Source: Flavobacterium sp. DG2-3 (GTDB lineage: Bacteria > Bacteroidota > Bacteroidia > Flavobacteriales > Flavobacteriaceae). Taken from it: DNA of 64,000 nt. Under the pieces are notes generated by a model that did not search any database, was not told the origin of the DNA, and saw only the letters and a program-made list of their open reading frames with translations. A program made the translations under genes and the position numbers. Positions 1 to 8,914 of the stretch are shown one piece after another (positions within the stretch are counted from its first letter, which is position 1; each line of letters opens with the position of its first letter). The stretch covers positions 682,001 through 746,000 of the forward strand of contig NZ_JAVAMB010000001.1 of assembly GCF_030730925.1 (NCBI RefSeq). Direction: 5' to 3'.

Positions 1-116
1 ATCAGTGACTTTTGTAATTTGGGATTTGTTTTTTGAAATTTATTTTAAAATTCTGTAACCTCATTTCAAAACCTGTCGTCCTATGGGTATATCAATCAAT
101 TAAAAACGTAAATATC

Positions 117-464
117 ATGGACGACAAAATTTTAATTCCAATCAGCTTTTTTTTAATGATCTTCGGGATCGTTTATTTAATTTATTCAACAAGAAACAGA
201 GAGCGTTTGGCTCTTATAGAAAAAGGAGTAGATGCGAGTATATTTATTCAAGGAAAAAATGGCGGTGTTCCAGCATGGAAAGTGTTTGTAGTAAATTTGG
301 CTTTCTTATTAATAGGAAGTGGTGCAGGTATATTTATTGCTTTATTAATTACAACTTACACTTCATTAAATGATGGAGCTGTTTATCCTTCAATTATATT
401 TATAATGGCTGGTATTGGACTTTTAGTTGGATTTAAAACGGCAAAAGACTTAGATAAAGAATAA
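117..464 (+). CDS. DUF6249-like small inner-membrane protein
   Basis: Protein of 115 residues with three hydrophobic segments: about residues 6-23, a second pair at about 55-80, and a last at 90-108. A short charged loop with the ESR-like run RNRERLALIEKG follows the first. This pattern resembles the DUF6249 family of Bacteroidota membrane proteins, whose function is unknown to me. I chose the ATG at 117 (MDDKILIP) over the upstream in-frame ATG at 33 because the extra 28 residues look like unrelated, non-conserved sequence and the membrane segment starts right after MDDK. A bidirectional terminator follows and separates it from the convergent rnhA. Confidence 0.7.
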   Translation: MDDKILIPISFFLMIFGIVYLIYSTRNRERLALIEKGVDASIFIQGKNGGVPAWKVFVVNLAFLLIGSGAGIFIALLITTYTSLNDGAVYPSIIFIMAGIGLLVGFKTAKDLDKE

Positions 465-491
465 GCAGTTTGTAAAGATTTAAGTTAGTAC

Positions 492-522
492 AAAAAACGC
501 ATCAATATTGATGCGTTTTTTT
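492..522. terminator. Bidirectional terminator between the DUF6249 gene and rnhA
   Basis: A perfect palindrome (AAAAAACGCATCAATA and its complement) runs A-rich on the left and T-rich on the right. It therefore works as a rho-independent terminator for both convergent genes. The right end reaches into the last bases before the rnhA stop codon. Confidence 0.85.
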
Positions 523-997
523 ATTCTTTAGAACCGATGGTTTCGTAATACACGTCAACTGAAAGTTTGGGCTGCATGGATGCCATAACGGCCAATTGAT
601 CGCAGCGCTCGTTTTGCGGATGATTGTTATGGCCTTTTATCCATTTGAAATCGACTTTGTGTTTTCGGTAAACAATTAAAAAGCGTTTCCATAAATCAGG
701 GTTTTTTTTGCCTGTGTAGCCTTTTTTCTCCCATCCGAAAACCCATTTTTTTTCGACAGAGTCAACCACATATTTAGAATCTGAAATAACCAGAACCTTC
801 ATGCCTGGATTTTTCAGTTTTTCCAGACCCACAATTACAGCCAGAAGTTCCATTCTGTTATTGGTAGTAAGACGAAAACCTTCGTAGAATTCTTTTTTAT
901 ATGGAGTACCTACTAGTTCCATGACAACACCATAACCGCCATTTCCTGGGTTTCCTTTTGCAGCGCCGTCTGTATATATATGTACTTCGTGAGACAT
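521..997 (-). CDS. rnhA: Ribonuclease HI
   Basis: 158-residue type 1 RNase H, which degrades the RNA strand of RNA-DNA hybrids (R-loops, primers) in the cytoplasm. The acidic catalytic set is visible: D10 in the YTDGAAKGNPG strand, E50 in NNRMELLA, D73 in ISDSKYV, and D133 in NERCDQLA. The loop histidine H123 lies in KGHNNHPQNE. Length is normal for bacterial RnhA (about 155). The C-terminal basic loop region KKWVFGWEKKGYTGKKN at about 83-99 matches the handle/protrusion region used for substrate binding. It stands alone between a convergent terminator and a repeat-rich gap. Confidence 0.97.
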   Translation of the reverse strand: MSHEVHIYTDGAAKGNPGNGGYGVVMELVGTPYKKEFYEGFRLTTNNRMELLAVIVGLEKLKNPGMKVLVISDSKYVVDSVEKKWVFGWEKKGYTGKKNPDLWKRFLIVYRKHKVDFKWIKGHNNHPQNERCDQLAVMASMQPKLSVDVYYETIGSKE

Positions 998-1036
998 TTA
1001 ATTATTTTAGATTTTAGATTGTTGATTTTAGATTGG

Positions 1037-1262
1037 AAATGCTTTGTCTGTTTTTTTTATTTTTTACCATATAAGTTATATAAGTTCATTTTAAAATTGG
1101 AACGTTATGTTGCTTAATGGATAGGCAAGGGCATTTAAGTTTTGATAGAAAAGTAAATGCTTTGTCTGTTTTTTTATTTTTCACCATATAAGTTATATAA
1201 GTTCATTTTAAAAATTGGAACGTTATGTTGCTTAATGGATAGGCAAGGGCATTTAAGTTTTG
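1037..1262. repeat. Tandem duplication of a ~118-bp intergenic unit
   Basis: The stretch beginning AAATGCTTTGTCTG at 1037 is repeated almost exactly at 1155. Both copies contain ACCATATAAGTTATATAAGT and GGATAGGCAAGGGCATTTAA. Copies differ by only a few bases in the poly-T run and near the junction, so the duplication is recent. It lies in the 389-bp gap between rnhA and purN, in which I see no gene. Confidence 0.85.
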
Positions 1263-1375
1263 TTATTTTATACTTCAACTTAAAATGAATTCAAATACAC
1301 TTATATGATCTTAAATTTTACGTTCCTATAATTTTGCGTCCCCCTTCTAAAATGGACTTATATAACTTATATGGT
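1183..1375. repeat. Palindromic element with ACCATATAAGT termini (copy A)
   Basis: The left end reads ACCATATAAGTTATATAAGT (1183) and the right end (1349-1375) is its near-perfect complement, ending in ACTTATATGGT. The same termini occur around 40.3 kb and 40.9 kb. The left end is also present a second time at 1066 through the tandem duplication. This looks like a short non-autonomous repeat element; no protein is encoded. Confidence 0.7.
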
Positions 1376-1386
1376 TTTTAAAAAAA

Positions 1387-1950
1387 TTACGCGTGCAGTA
1401 ATCTCTCGATAATCTCCGGGAAATGTTTTTGTTCTAATTCATGAATCTTCTCTGCAACGGTTTCTGGAGTATCTTCGTCTGTTAGCGCAACATTTGCTTG
1501 GAAAATGATACCGCCTTCATCATAATGTTCGTTTACATAATGAATAGAGATTCCAGTTTCTTTTTCCTTATTATTTACAATAGCTCTATGTATGTGCATT
1601 CCGTACATTCCTTTACCTCCGTAATTCGGTAAAAGTGCAGGATGGATGTTTATTATTTTGTTTGGATATAGTTCGATTATGTTTTCGGGAAACTTCAATA
1701 GAAAACCAGCCAGCACGATCAAATCTGGGTCGATTTCTCGTACTTTTTGTAGTACGTTTCTCTCTAAAAGTTCGTTTTTTGAGAAGATTTCAACTGGAAT
1801 TTGATGATTTTTTGCTCTTTCAATCACTTTTGCTGAAGCATTATTTGTAAAGACCGAAACGACCTTCGCGATTTCGGTGTTCGCAAAATATTTTATAATG
1901 TTCTCTGCGTTAGTTCCTGATCCTGAGGCAAAAACGATAATTTTTTTCAT
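1387..1950 (-). CDS. purN: Phosphoribosylglycinamide formyltransferase (GART)
   Basis: 187-residue folate-dependent GAR transformylase, third step of purine synthesis: transfers a formyl group from 10-formyltetrahydrofolate to GAR. The N-terminal FASGSGTN phosphate-binding loop is present, as are the catalytic residues N101 and H103 in NIHPALLPNY and D144 in HYDEGGIIF. Start at 1950 (MKKIIVFASGSGT) is chosen; an upstream in-frame start at 2049 would add 33 residues that belong to no GART protein and run into the promoter region. Divergent from acpP. Confidence 0.95.
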   Translation of the reverse strand: MKKIIVFASGSGTNAENIIKYFANTEIAKVVSVFTNNASAKVIERAKNHQIPVEIFSKNELLERNVLQKVREIDPDLIVLAGFLLKFPENIIELYPNKIINIHPALLPNYGGKGMYGMHIHRAIVNNKEKETGISIHYVNEHYDEGGIIFQANVALTDEDTPETVAEKIHELEQKHFPEIIERLLHA

Positions 1951-2066
1951 AAAGCTGTGTGTTTTGAGAATGCAAAAAACGGAATAAAAAACGAAAATAA
2001 ATAGCTTTGAAAGACCTTTCTTGAAATTAATTTTATAAATTAGTGTCACATTTATAAACTAAATAG

Positions 2067-2095
2067 TTGTTTTAAAATAAAGTTTTTTATTTTTG
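2067..2095 (+). promoter_or_regulatory. acpP promoter (Bacteroidota type)
   Basis: TTG at 2067-2069 and TATTTTTG at 2088-2095, separated by 18 bases, match the Bacteroidota sigma-ABfr consensus TTG-N19-TAnnTTTG. Expected transcription start is near 2101, 25 bases before the ATG. Confidence 0.7.
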
Positions 2096-2125
2096 CCAAC
2101 AAATTAAATTCTAAAATTAAAGATT

Positions 2126-2362
2126 ATGTCAGACATTGCATCAAGAGTAAAAGCGATTATCGTAGACAAATTAGGTGTTGACGAAAACGAAGTTGTAACA
2201 GAAGCAAGCTTCACTAATGATTTAGGAGCTGACTCATTAGACACTGTTGAGCTTATTATGGAATTCGAAAAAGAATTTGATATTCAAATTCCAGACGATC
2301 AAGCAGAAAACATTGCTACTGTTGGTCAAGCTATTTCTTATATCGAAGAAGCAAAAAAATAA
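2126..2362 (+). CDS. acpP: Acyl carrier protein
   Basis: 78-residue acidic four-helix carrier of growing fatty-acyl chains in type II fatty acid synthesis. The phosphopantetheine attachment serine is S37 in the motif [15 protein letters not shown]. Length and acidity are standard. It sits upstream of fabF, the usual partner. A long hairpin with a T-run lies between the two, so acpP probably makes an abundant monocistronic message with lower read-through into fabF (inference). Confidence 0.97.
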   Translation: MSDIASRVKAIIVDKLGVDENEVVTEASFTNDLGADSLDTVELIMEFEKEFDIQIPDDQAENIATVGQAISYIEEAKK

Positions 2363-2473
2363 TAATACCACACCCGATTTCTAAAAATCCCAATTTTTGA
2401 AATTCCAAATTCCAATTGGAATTTGATTTTTGATTTTTGAAATTTTTAAGAGTCGGGTGTTATTATTTTTTTA
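2361..2473 (+). terminator. Long hairpin terminator/attenuator between acpP and fabF
   Basis: AATAATA..ACACCCGA on the left pairs with TCGGGTGTTATTATT on the right, with a two-base bulge, followed by a T-run. The ~75-base loop holds smaller repeats including AAATTCCAATTGGAATTT. It would end the acpP message or reduce read-through into fabF. Confidence 0.7.
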
Positions 2474-2598
2474 AAATTTAAATTTCGATTGATTCTCAAT
2501 CAAAAAGATATATTTATATTGTAATTCCCATGGCTCTTAAGTAACTATAAGTTAAGAAAGCGTGGGTTTTATTTGTTTAAAGTACAAAATACATATTT

Positions 2599-3852
2599 AT
2601 GGCATTAAGGCGAGTTGTTGTAACAGGATTAGGTGCACTTACTCCTATCGGGAATAATATCCAAGAATATTGGAATGCACTTGTGAATGGAGTTAGCGGA
2701 GCCGCTCCAATCACATATTATGATACCGAGAAACACAAAACGAAATTTGCCTGCGAAGTAAAAAACTTCAATATTGAAGATTACATGGATCGCAAGGAAT
2801 CTCGTAGATTAGATAAATTTGCACAGTATGCAATTGCTGCCAGTGATGAAGCTATCAAAGATGCCGGAATCACAAATGATAACGTAAACAAACAAAGAGT
2901 TGGTGTTATCTGGGGAGCAGGAATTGGAGGTTTAGAAACTTTCCAAGATGAAGTATTGTATTATGCAAAAGGTGATGGAACTCCAAAGTTCAATCCTTTC
3001 TTTATTCCTAAAATGATTGCTGATATTGCTCCTGCGCATATCTCTATGCGTAACGGGTATATGGGGCCAAATTATACTACAGTTTCTGCTTGTGCATCTT
3101 CTGCAAACGCGTTAATTGATGCTTTCAATTACATTCGTTTAGGAATGTGTGATGTTATTGTGTCTGGTGGTTCTGAAGCAGCAGTTACAATTGCAGGTAT
3201 GGGAGGATTTAGCTCAATGCACGCTTTATCTACAAGAAACGAAAGCCCAGAAACAGCTTCTAGACCTTTTGATGCTACCAGAGATGGTTTCGTATTAGGA
3301 GAAGGAGCTGGAGCGTTAGTTCTTGAAGATTACGAGCATGCTAAAGCTAGAGGAGCAAAAATCTACTGCGAAATTGGCGGTGGAGGTATGTCTTCTGATG
3401 CTTACCACTTAACTGCTCCACATCCAGAAGGAATTGGAGTTATTGCAGTTATGGAAAACACATTGAGAGATGCTGGAATGAGCCCAGATCAAGTTGATCA
3501 CATTAATACCCACGGAACTTCTACTCCATTAGGAGATGTTGCGGAGTTAAAAGCGATTAGCAAAGTTTTTGGAGATCATGCTAAAAACATCAATATCAAC
3601 TCTACAAAATCTATGACAGGACACTTACTTGGTGCTGCTGGAGCTATTGAAGCTATTGCTTCTATTTTGGCAATGCAACACGGAATTGTTCCTCCAACGA
3701 TTAACCATACAGTTGTTGACGAAAACATTGATCCATCTTTAAACCTTACTCTAAACAAACCTCAAAAAAGAGAAGTAAATGTTGCTATGAGTAATACATT
3801 TGGTTTTGGTGGACATAATGCTTGCGTATTGTTTAAAAAACTAGCTGACTAA
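2599..3852 (+). CDS. fabF: 3-oxoacyl-ACP synthase II
   Basis: 417-residue condensing enzyme that elongates acyl-ACP with malonyl-ACP. The Cys-His-His triad is visible: C165 in TVSACASSANA, H305 in NTHGTSTPLGD and H342 in TGHLLGAAGA. The C-terminal SNTFGFGGHN glycine-rich loop is intact. Length is normal. It follows acpP by 236 bp and precedes rnc by 9 bp, so acpP-fabF-rnc is the common gene order of this phylum. Confidence 0.97.
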   Translation: MALRRVVVTGLGALTPIGNNIQEYWNALVNGVSGAAPITYYDTEKHKTKFACEVKNFNIEDYMDRKESRRLDKFAQYAIAASDEAIKDAGITNDNVNKQRVGVIWGAGIGGLETFQDEVLYYAKGDGTPKFNPFFIPKMIADIAPAHISMRNGYMGPNYTTVSACASSANALIDAFNYIRLGMCDVIVSGGSEAAVTIAGMGGFSSMHALSTRNESPETASRPFDATRDGFVLGEGAGALVLEDYEHAKARGAKIYCEIGGGGMSSDAYHLTAPHPEGIGVIAVMENTLRDAGMSPDQVDHINTHGTSTPLGDVAELKAISKVFGDHAKNININSTKSMTGHLLGAAGAIEAIASILAMQHGIVPPTINHTVVDENIDPSLNLTLNKPQKREVNVAMSNTFGFGGHNACVLFKKLAD

Positions 3853-3861
3853 TTTCTGTAT

Positions 3862-4602
3862 ATGAATATTATCAAAAAAATATTTTCTAAATCCCGTTCT
3901 CTAGAAGACGGGATTTTTTTTGACACTATTCAGAAAATTCTTGGTTTTCAGCCTACAAATATTGATTTTTATAGAAGAGCTTTTACGCATCGCTCTTCAA
4001 ATAAATTAGATGAAAAAGGGCATCCTATAAATTATGAACGCCTAGAATTTTTAGGAGATGCTATGTTAAGTGCGGTTATTGCTGCACATTTGTTTAACAA
4101 AGCTCCAAATGGAGACGAAGGCTATTTGACCAAAATGCGTTCCAAAATAGTGAGTCGTGAACATTTGAATGAATTGGGTAAAGATTTAAATTTAGTACAG
4201 TTTGTAGAAAGCAAAGTGCCGATTCAGCATTTTGGAGAAAACATTCACGGTAATATTTTTGAATCACTTATCGGAGCAATTTATTTAGATAAAGGCTATT
4301 CTTTTTGCGAAAAATTTATTCAAAAAAAGGTAGTGACACCTTATGTCGATATTGCTCGATTAGAAGGAAAAGTTATAAGTTATAAAAGCCTTGTTATCGA
4401 ATGGTGCCAGAAAGAAAAAAGAGTTTTTCATTATGACATTTTTGAAGACAATGGCATAGACGGCCAGCGTTTATTTGGTGTTAAATTGAGTATCGACGAT
4501 AAAGTTGTTGCAAGAGCGAGAGCAACTTCAAAAAAGAAAGCAGAAGAAAAAGCATCGCAAAGAGCGTATTTTGCATTTCAAGAGAAAATTGACAAGAAAT
4601 AG
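3862..4602 (+). CDS. rnc: Ribonuclease III
   Basis: 246-residue double-stranded-RNA endonuclease for rRNA processing and mRNA decay. The signature motif NYERLEFLGDAMLSAV (about residues 57-72) carries the catalytic E and D; the second acidic pair is in FESLIGAIYLDKG. A C-terminal double-stranded RNA-binding domain runs from about residue 168 (SYKSLVIEWCQK) to 240 and ends in the basic helix KKKAEEKASQRAY. It starts nine bases after fabF, so it is likely co-transcribed. Confidence 0.96.
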   Translation: MNIIKKIFSKSRSLEDGIFFDTIQKILGFQPTNIDFYRRAFTHRSSNKLDEKGHPINYERLEFLGDAMLSAVIAAHLFNKAPNGDEGYLTKMRSKIVSREHLNELGKDLNLVQFVESKVPIQHFGENIHGNIFESLIGAIYLDKGYSFCEKFIQKKVVTPYVDIARLEGKVISYKSLVIEWCQKEKRVFHYDIFEDNGIDGQRLFGVKLSIDDKVVARARATSKKKAEEKASQRAYFAFQEKIDKK

Positions 4603-4727
4603 CTGCAAAAATGTTGTAACTATCACAAGGCTACAACGTTTTCGTTTATAATTTAACAAAACAAGCATGTCATAACTGTTGATGCTCCGTTTAGAAATAG
4701 TATATTTACAACTTGATTTTTCAAGAC

Positions 4728-5216
4728 ATGGCTATTCATAAATTGGATTTAGACGAATTTGACGAAATTGATTATTATTTAATGGCAATTCATACTTCAT
4801 TAGAAGATTATAGACTGGCCTATTTTATCAATAAAATCCTTCCGATTAACTTAAGTAAGAGCAAACACGAGATCCATGCTCAGACTAAGGAAGGTGAAGC
4901 AAATTTTTCGAGATTCTATTATTATGATGAAGAAAAAGCTGTTTCCTGGAATTTAATTCAGAATAAAAATGAAATCATTTCTGTGAGTACAAATGATTTT
5001 CAGAATTTGTTTTCTAATGAAACAAGTGAGGTTTCGACAACAATTCATTTACTTCCTGAATTTAAAAAAGTCGATTTTTTCCTGAAAATTGATAATAGCG
5101 AAGAGGCGCTTAATTTTTCAGAAATTCAACAAAAATTAAACACAATAGAAAGTATTGCGGCTATTTATGCCGTTGATACAGACAAGATAAAATCAAAAAA
5201 CAATCTAATTTTTTAA
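4728..5216 (+). CDS. IPExxxVDY family protein
   Basis: 162-residue cytoplasmic protein of a Bacteroidota-specific family named for its IPExxxVDY motif, seen here in the variant form LPEFKKVDFFLKI. No enzymatic motif is visible and the role is not known to me. It begins at the ATG at 4728 (MAIHKLDLDEFDEIDYYL); a TTG five codons upstream is less likely. It lies directly upstream of pyruvate kinase (5-bp gap) and the two are probably co-transcribed, an arrangement I associate with this family. Confidence 0.85.
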   Translation: MAIHKLDLDEFDEIDYYLMAIHTSLEDYRLAYFINKILPINLSKSKHEIHAQTKEGEANFSRFYYYDEEKAVSWNLIQNKNEIISVSTNDFQNLFSNETSEVSTTIHLLPEFKKVDFFLKIDNSEEALNFSEIQQKLNTIESIAAIYAVDTDKIKSKNNLIF

Positions 5217-5221
5217 AAAAA

Positions 5222-6655
5222 ATGCTAACAAACAAGAAAACCAAAATTGTTGCTACACTTGGCCCCGCTTGTAGTACAAGAGAGATCATTAAAGATATGA
5301 TCGACGCAGGTGTTAATGTGTTTAGAATCAATTTTTCGCATGCAGATTACGAAGGAGTAAAAGAAAAAATAGACATTATTAGAGGCCTAAACGAAGAGTT
5401 TGGTTACACGACAGCAATCTTAGGAGATTTGCAAGGACCAAAACTTAGAGTAGGTGTAATGGAAGAAGGTACTGTTGTAAACGATGGTGATGAAATCACT
5501 TTTACAACTGCTGAAGATATTATCGGAACATCAAAAAGAGCGTTCATGAAATATCAGAATTTCCCAAATGATGTTAACGTTGGAGAGCGTATCTTGCTTG
5601 ATGATGGTAAATTGATTTTCGAAATTGTTTCTACAGATAAAAAAACGGAGGTTGTTGCTAAAGTTATCCAAGGTGGAGAATTGAAGTCTAAAAAAGGAGT
5701 TAACCTTCCAAATACTAAAATTTCTTTACCAGCTTTAACAGAAAAAGATATTGCAGATGCTATTTTCGCTATCGAGCAAAAAGTAGACTGGATCGCACTT
5801 TCATTCGTAAAGACTCCTCGCGATTTACAAGACTTACAAGAATTAATTGCTAAGCATTCTGAAGTTAAAATTCCAATCATTGCTAAAATTGAAATGCCAG
5901 AAGCTCTTGAGAACATGGATAAAATTGTAGCATATTGCGATGGTTTAATGGTTGCTCGTGGAGATCTTGGTGTTGAGCTTCCTGCTCACGAAGTTCCATT
6001 GGTACAAAAAGATTTGATCAGAAGAGCTAAAACGGCTAGAATTCCAGTTATCGTTGCTACACAAATGATGGAAACAATGATTACAAGTTTAACTCCAACA
6101 AGAGCAGAAGTAAATGACGTTGCAAACTCTGTAATGGATGGTGCAGATGCGGTTATGTTGTCTGGAGAAACAGCTACAGGAAACTACCCTGTACAAGTAA
6201 TTCAGAGAATGGCACAAATTTGCGAAGCTGTAGAAAACTCTCCGCTTATTCAAGTTCCTCAAAATACACCACAGATTAAAACAAAACGTTTTGTTACTAA
6301 AACAGTTTGTCACCAAGCGGCTTTATTAGCAAATGAAATCGAAGCTAAAGCGATCTGTACTTTAACAAACAGCGGTTACACGGCATTCCAAATTTCGGCT
6401 TGGAGACCATCAACTGCTCATATTTTAGTATTTACTTCAAACAGAAGAATCTTAACACAATTGAATTTATTATGGGGAGTTAAATCTTTCTACTATGATA
6501 ATGAGGAAAGTACAGATGATACTGTAACAGATGTAAATCAAATTGCAATCGAGAAAGGTTATGCCAAAAAAGGAGATTATTTAATCAACCTTGCTGCAAT
6601 GCCAATTAAAGATAGAGGAATGGTTAACACGATGAGAGTTTCTGAAATCGAGTAA
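5222..6655 (+). CDS. pyk: Pyruvate kinase
   Basis: 477-residue glycolytic enzyme converting phosphoenolpyruvate and ADP to pyruvate and ATP. Diagnostic stretches are TKIVATLGPA near the N-terminus, FRINFSHA, ILGDLQGPKLRVG, the K+/Mg site region IAKIEMPEAL, and MVARGDLGVELP followed by VIVATQMMETMI. The B domain lies between about residues 70 and 165 and the C-terminal regulatory-like domain from about 340. Length is normal. A strong terminator follows. Confidence 0.97.
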   Translation: MLTNKKTKIVATLGPACSTREIIKDMIDAGVNVFRINFSHADYEGVKEKIDIIRGLNEEFGYTTAILGDLQGPKLRVGVMEEGTVVNDGDEITFTTAEDIIGTSKRAFMKYQNFPNDVNVGERILLDDGKLIFEIVSTDKKTEVVAKVIQGGELKSKKGVNLPNTKISLPALTEKDIADAIFAIEQKVDWIALSFVKTPRDLQDLQELIAKHSEVKIPIIAKIEMPEALENMDKIVAYCDGLMVARGDLGVELPAHEVPLVQKDLIRRAKTARIPVIVATQMMETMITSLTPTRAEVNDVANSVMDGADAVMLSGETATGNYPVQVIQRMAQICEAVENSPLIQVPQNTPQIKTKRFVTKTVCHQAALLANEIEAKAICTLTNSGYTAFQISAWRPSTAHILVFTSNRRILTQLNLLWGVKSFYYDNEESTDDTVTDVNQIAIEKGYAKKGDYLINLAAMPIKDRGMVNTMRVSEIE

Positions 6656-6678
6656 TTATTTCTTCAAAACATATTTTA

Positions 6679-6712
6679 AAAAAGCCGCTTATTCTTTAAG
6701 CGGTTTTTTTGT
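6679..6712 (+). terminator. pyk terminator
   Basis: AAGCCGCTT and AAGCGGTT pair around a seven-base loop, followed by a run of seven T. Classic rho-independent terminator. Confidence 0.9.
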
Positions 6713-6922
6713 TTTTGAGACTTTTTCAAAAATAGTTTACTTTCCTTGATTTGCTATTCTGGCAATCTTATACACTTTTGGTCAAAAAAGAGTTTTTATG
6801 TTTCATTTGACTCAATTTTTACAAATTAACTACACAAAAAAACGGAACAAACATGCATTTCCTTCTTTTTCGAACTTTTGGTAACAAAAATGTAACTAGT
6901 TAATTTTCTGACGTTTTGATGT

Positions 6923-6997
6923 GTTTCATTTTATAAGATGAAACATTTTGGTGCAAATTTTTAACTTTTCTTGTTTCATATTATAAAATGAAACAAG
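6923..6997. promoter_or_regulatory. Two GTTTCAT-N8-ATGAAAC palindromes upstream of the sulfatase cluster
   Basis: Site 1 (6923-6944) is GTTTCAT, eight bases, ATGAAAC. Site 2 (6970-6997) is CTTGTTTCAT, eight bases, ATGAAACAAG, a perfect 10-bp arm. Their centres are exactly 50 bp apart. Degenerate half sites follow at 7076 (GTTTCA), 7103 (TGAAAC) and 7120 (ATGAAAC). They fall in the 520-bp AT-rich gap (6713-7231), in which I see no gene. This looks like an operator array for a dimeric regulator; the regulator is not identified, although an AraC-type protein is encoded in the cluster at 14825. Confidence 0.55.
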
Positions 6998-7231
6998 CTC
7001 GTTCCGAATAAATACAATTGTTCGCTCATTTATTAGTTAATTTTGAGAGACTTAAGAAAAAGTTAAAATTTTTTTGTTTCAGATTTTAAAATAAAATGAA
7101 TTTGAAACACATCAAAAAAATGAAACCTCGTTTAGATTGTTTTTTTGAAAGCTTACCATTTCCCATTTGATTTTTTTGCATTTATCAAACTCATATAATA
7201 ATAACAAGATCTATTAACGAATTTTTTAATC

Positions 7232-8905
7232 ATGAAACAAATCAAATTAAATTGCGGATTAGCAAATGCCTTACAGGTATTAGCGTTATTATTTTTTTCT
7301 GGGGTTTCTATTACGGCACAAAGCAAAAAGCCAAATATTTTGGTGCTTTGGGGCGATGATATTGGAATTACTAATATTAGTGCTTACAGTGACGGACTTA
7401 TGGGATATACAACCCCAAATATTGATCGTTTAGCTAATGAAGGAATGCGTTTTCTACATTATTATGGAGAACAAAGCTGTACTGCCGGTCGTGCGGCATT
7501 TTTAACAGGACAGCATGGTATTCGTACAGGACTTACAAAAGTAGGTTTCCCCGGCGCACCAATGGGAATGAGCCAGTTAGATCCTTCTATTGGAGGTGTT
7601 ATGAAAAGTCTTGGTTATACAACTGGGCAATTTGGAAAAAATCACGTGGGTGACCGAAATGAAACATTGCCTACAGTTAATGGTTTCGACGAATTTTTTG
7701 GAAATCTGTATCACTTAAATGCAGAAGAAGAACCAGAATTGCCAGATTATCCGAAAGATCCAGAATATTTGAAAAAATTTGGACCAAGAGGGGTGCTAAA
7801 ATGTACGGCAACAAATGTTGATGACCCAACAACAGATCCTCGCTTTGGACGTGTTGGAAAACAAAAAATTGAAGATACCGGAGCGCTTACTAAAAAAAGA
7901 ATGGAAACGGTAGATGATGAAACTTCTGCAGCTGCTATTGATTTTATTAAAAGACAAAATGCTGCTGGCAAACCATTTTTCTGCTGGTTTAATGCTACTC
8001 GTATGCACCTTCGTACACACGTGAGAAAAGAACACAGAGGAAGATATACTCACGGTGACAGTGAATATATTGATGGTATGATCGAGCATGACGAAACTAT
8101 CGGAAGCATCTTAAAAGCTCTTGACGATTTAGGAATTGCCGACAATACAATCGTGGTATATTCTACGGATAATGGACCTCACATGAATACGTGGCCAGAT
8201 GGTGCAATGACATCATTTCGTTCAGAAAAAAACACAAACTGGGAAGGAGCTTTCCGTGTTCCTTGTATTGTAAAATGGCCAGGCCATATTAAACCAGGAA
8301 CTGTTACAAATGAGCTAATGAGCCACAACGATTGGATTCCAACTTTTGCTTCTATAGCGGGTGAGCCAGATATTGTAAACAAACTTTTAAAAGGATACAG
8401 TGCAAATGGTAAAAACTATAAAGTGCACTTAGATGGTTTTGACCAGACTAAATTATTGGAAGGCGGAAAAAGTGTCAGAGACAAATTCTTCTATTCGGAT
8501 GATGATGGTTTATTGGTAGGTATGCGCGTTGGTGATTATAAATATGTTTTTGCAGAACAACGTTTAGCAGGAACTATGGGAGTTTGGGCAGAGCCTTTTA
8601 CAGAACTTCGTCTACAAAAAATATTCAATTTATACCAAGATCCTTATGAAAGAGCTGATTTTACTTCAAATACCTATTGGGACTGGTTACTTAATCATGT
8701 AGGTTCTGTCTATGGAGCAATGAATGATGTATTTGTTTTTGCTGAGTCATTCAAAGAATACCCGCCTCGTTCGTTCCCGCCAAGTTTTAACCCAACAACA
8801 ATATTGCAACAGACTTTAAGAGGTATAAAAGCGCAGGAATATGTAGAAAAAAACATTTTGCCAAAATTAAAAGAAGAAGAGGCAGCTTCAAAAAAGAAAA
8901 AATAA
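7232..8905 (+). CDS. Secreted type I sulfatase (arylsulfatase family)
   Basis: 557 residues with an N-terminal signal peptide ending near ITAQ (residue 30), so exported to the periplasm or beyond. It hydrolyses sulfate esters by means of a formylglycine made from C83 in the motif CTAGR (the C-x-P/A-x-R signature), followed by AAFLTGQH. Metal ligands D42 and D43 lie in LVLWGDDIG; the later pair is in YSTDNGPH, and a lysine lies in TGQFGKNH. Closest in look to arylsulfatase A-like enzymes with a long C-terminal region rather than to carbohydrate sulfatases inside a utilisation locus, because no glycoside hydrolase or SusCD pair is nearby. First gene of the envelope cluster. No formylglycine-generating enzyme is seen in the window. 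Confidence 0.9.
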   Translation: MKQIKLNCGLANALQVLALLFFSGVSITAQSKKPNILVLWGDDIGITNISAYSDGLMGYTTPNIDRLANEGMRFLHYYGEQSCTAGRAAFLTGQHGIRTGLTKVGFPGAPMGMSQLDPSIGGVMKSLGYTTGQFGKNHVGDRNETLPTVNGFDEFFGNLYHLNAEEEPELPDYPKDPEYLKKFGPRGVLKCTATNVDDPTTDPRFGRVGKQKIEDTGALTKKRMETVDDETSAAAIDFIKRQNAAGKPFFCWFNATRMHLRTHVRKEHRGRYTHGDSEYIDGMIEHDETIGSILKALDDLGIADNTIVVYSTDNGPHMNTWPDGAMTSFRSEKNTNWEGAFRVPCIVKWPGHIKPGTVTNELMSHNDWIPTFASIAGEPDIVNKLLKGYSANGKNYKVHLDGFDQTKLLEGGKSVRDKFFYSDDDGLLVGMRVGDYKYVFAEQRLAGTMGVWAEPFTELRLQKIFNLYQDPYERADFTSNTYWDWLLNHVGSVYGAMNDVFVFAESFKEYPPRSFPPSFNPTTILQQTLRGIKAQEYVEKNILPKLKEEEAASKKKK

Positions 8906-8914
8906 ATCATAACA

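Noticed and set aside
1635..1850. Plus-strand 71-residue frame in purN
   Set aside because: Shadow frame on the opposite strand of a confident gene, no family likeness.
1951..2049. Longer purN start at 2049
   Set aside because: The added 33 residues are not GART-like and run into the promoter gap; the ATG at 1950 opens the conserved strand.
5554..5916. Minus-strand 120-residue frame inside pyk
   Set aside because: Shadow frame with low-complexity composition opposite a clearly conserved enzyme.
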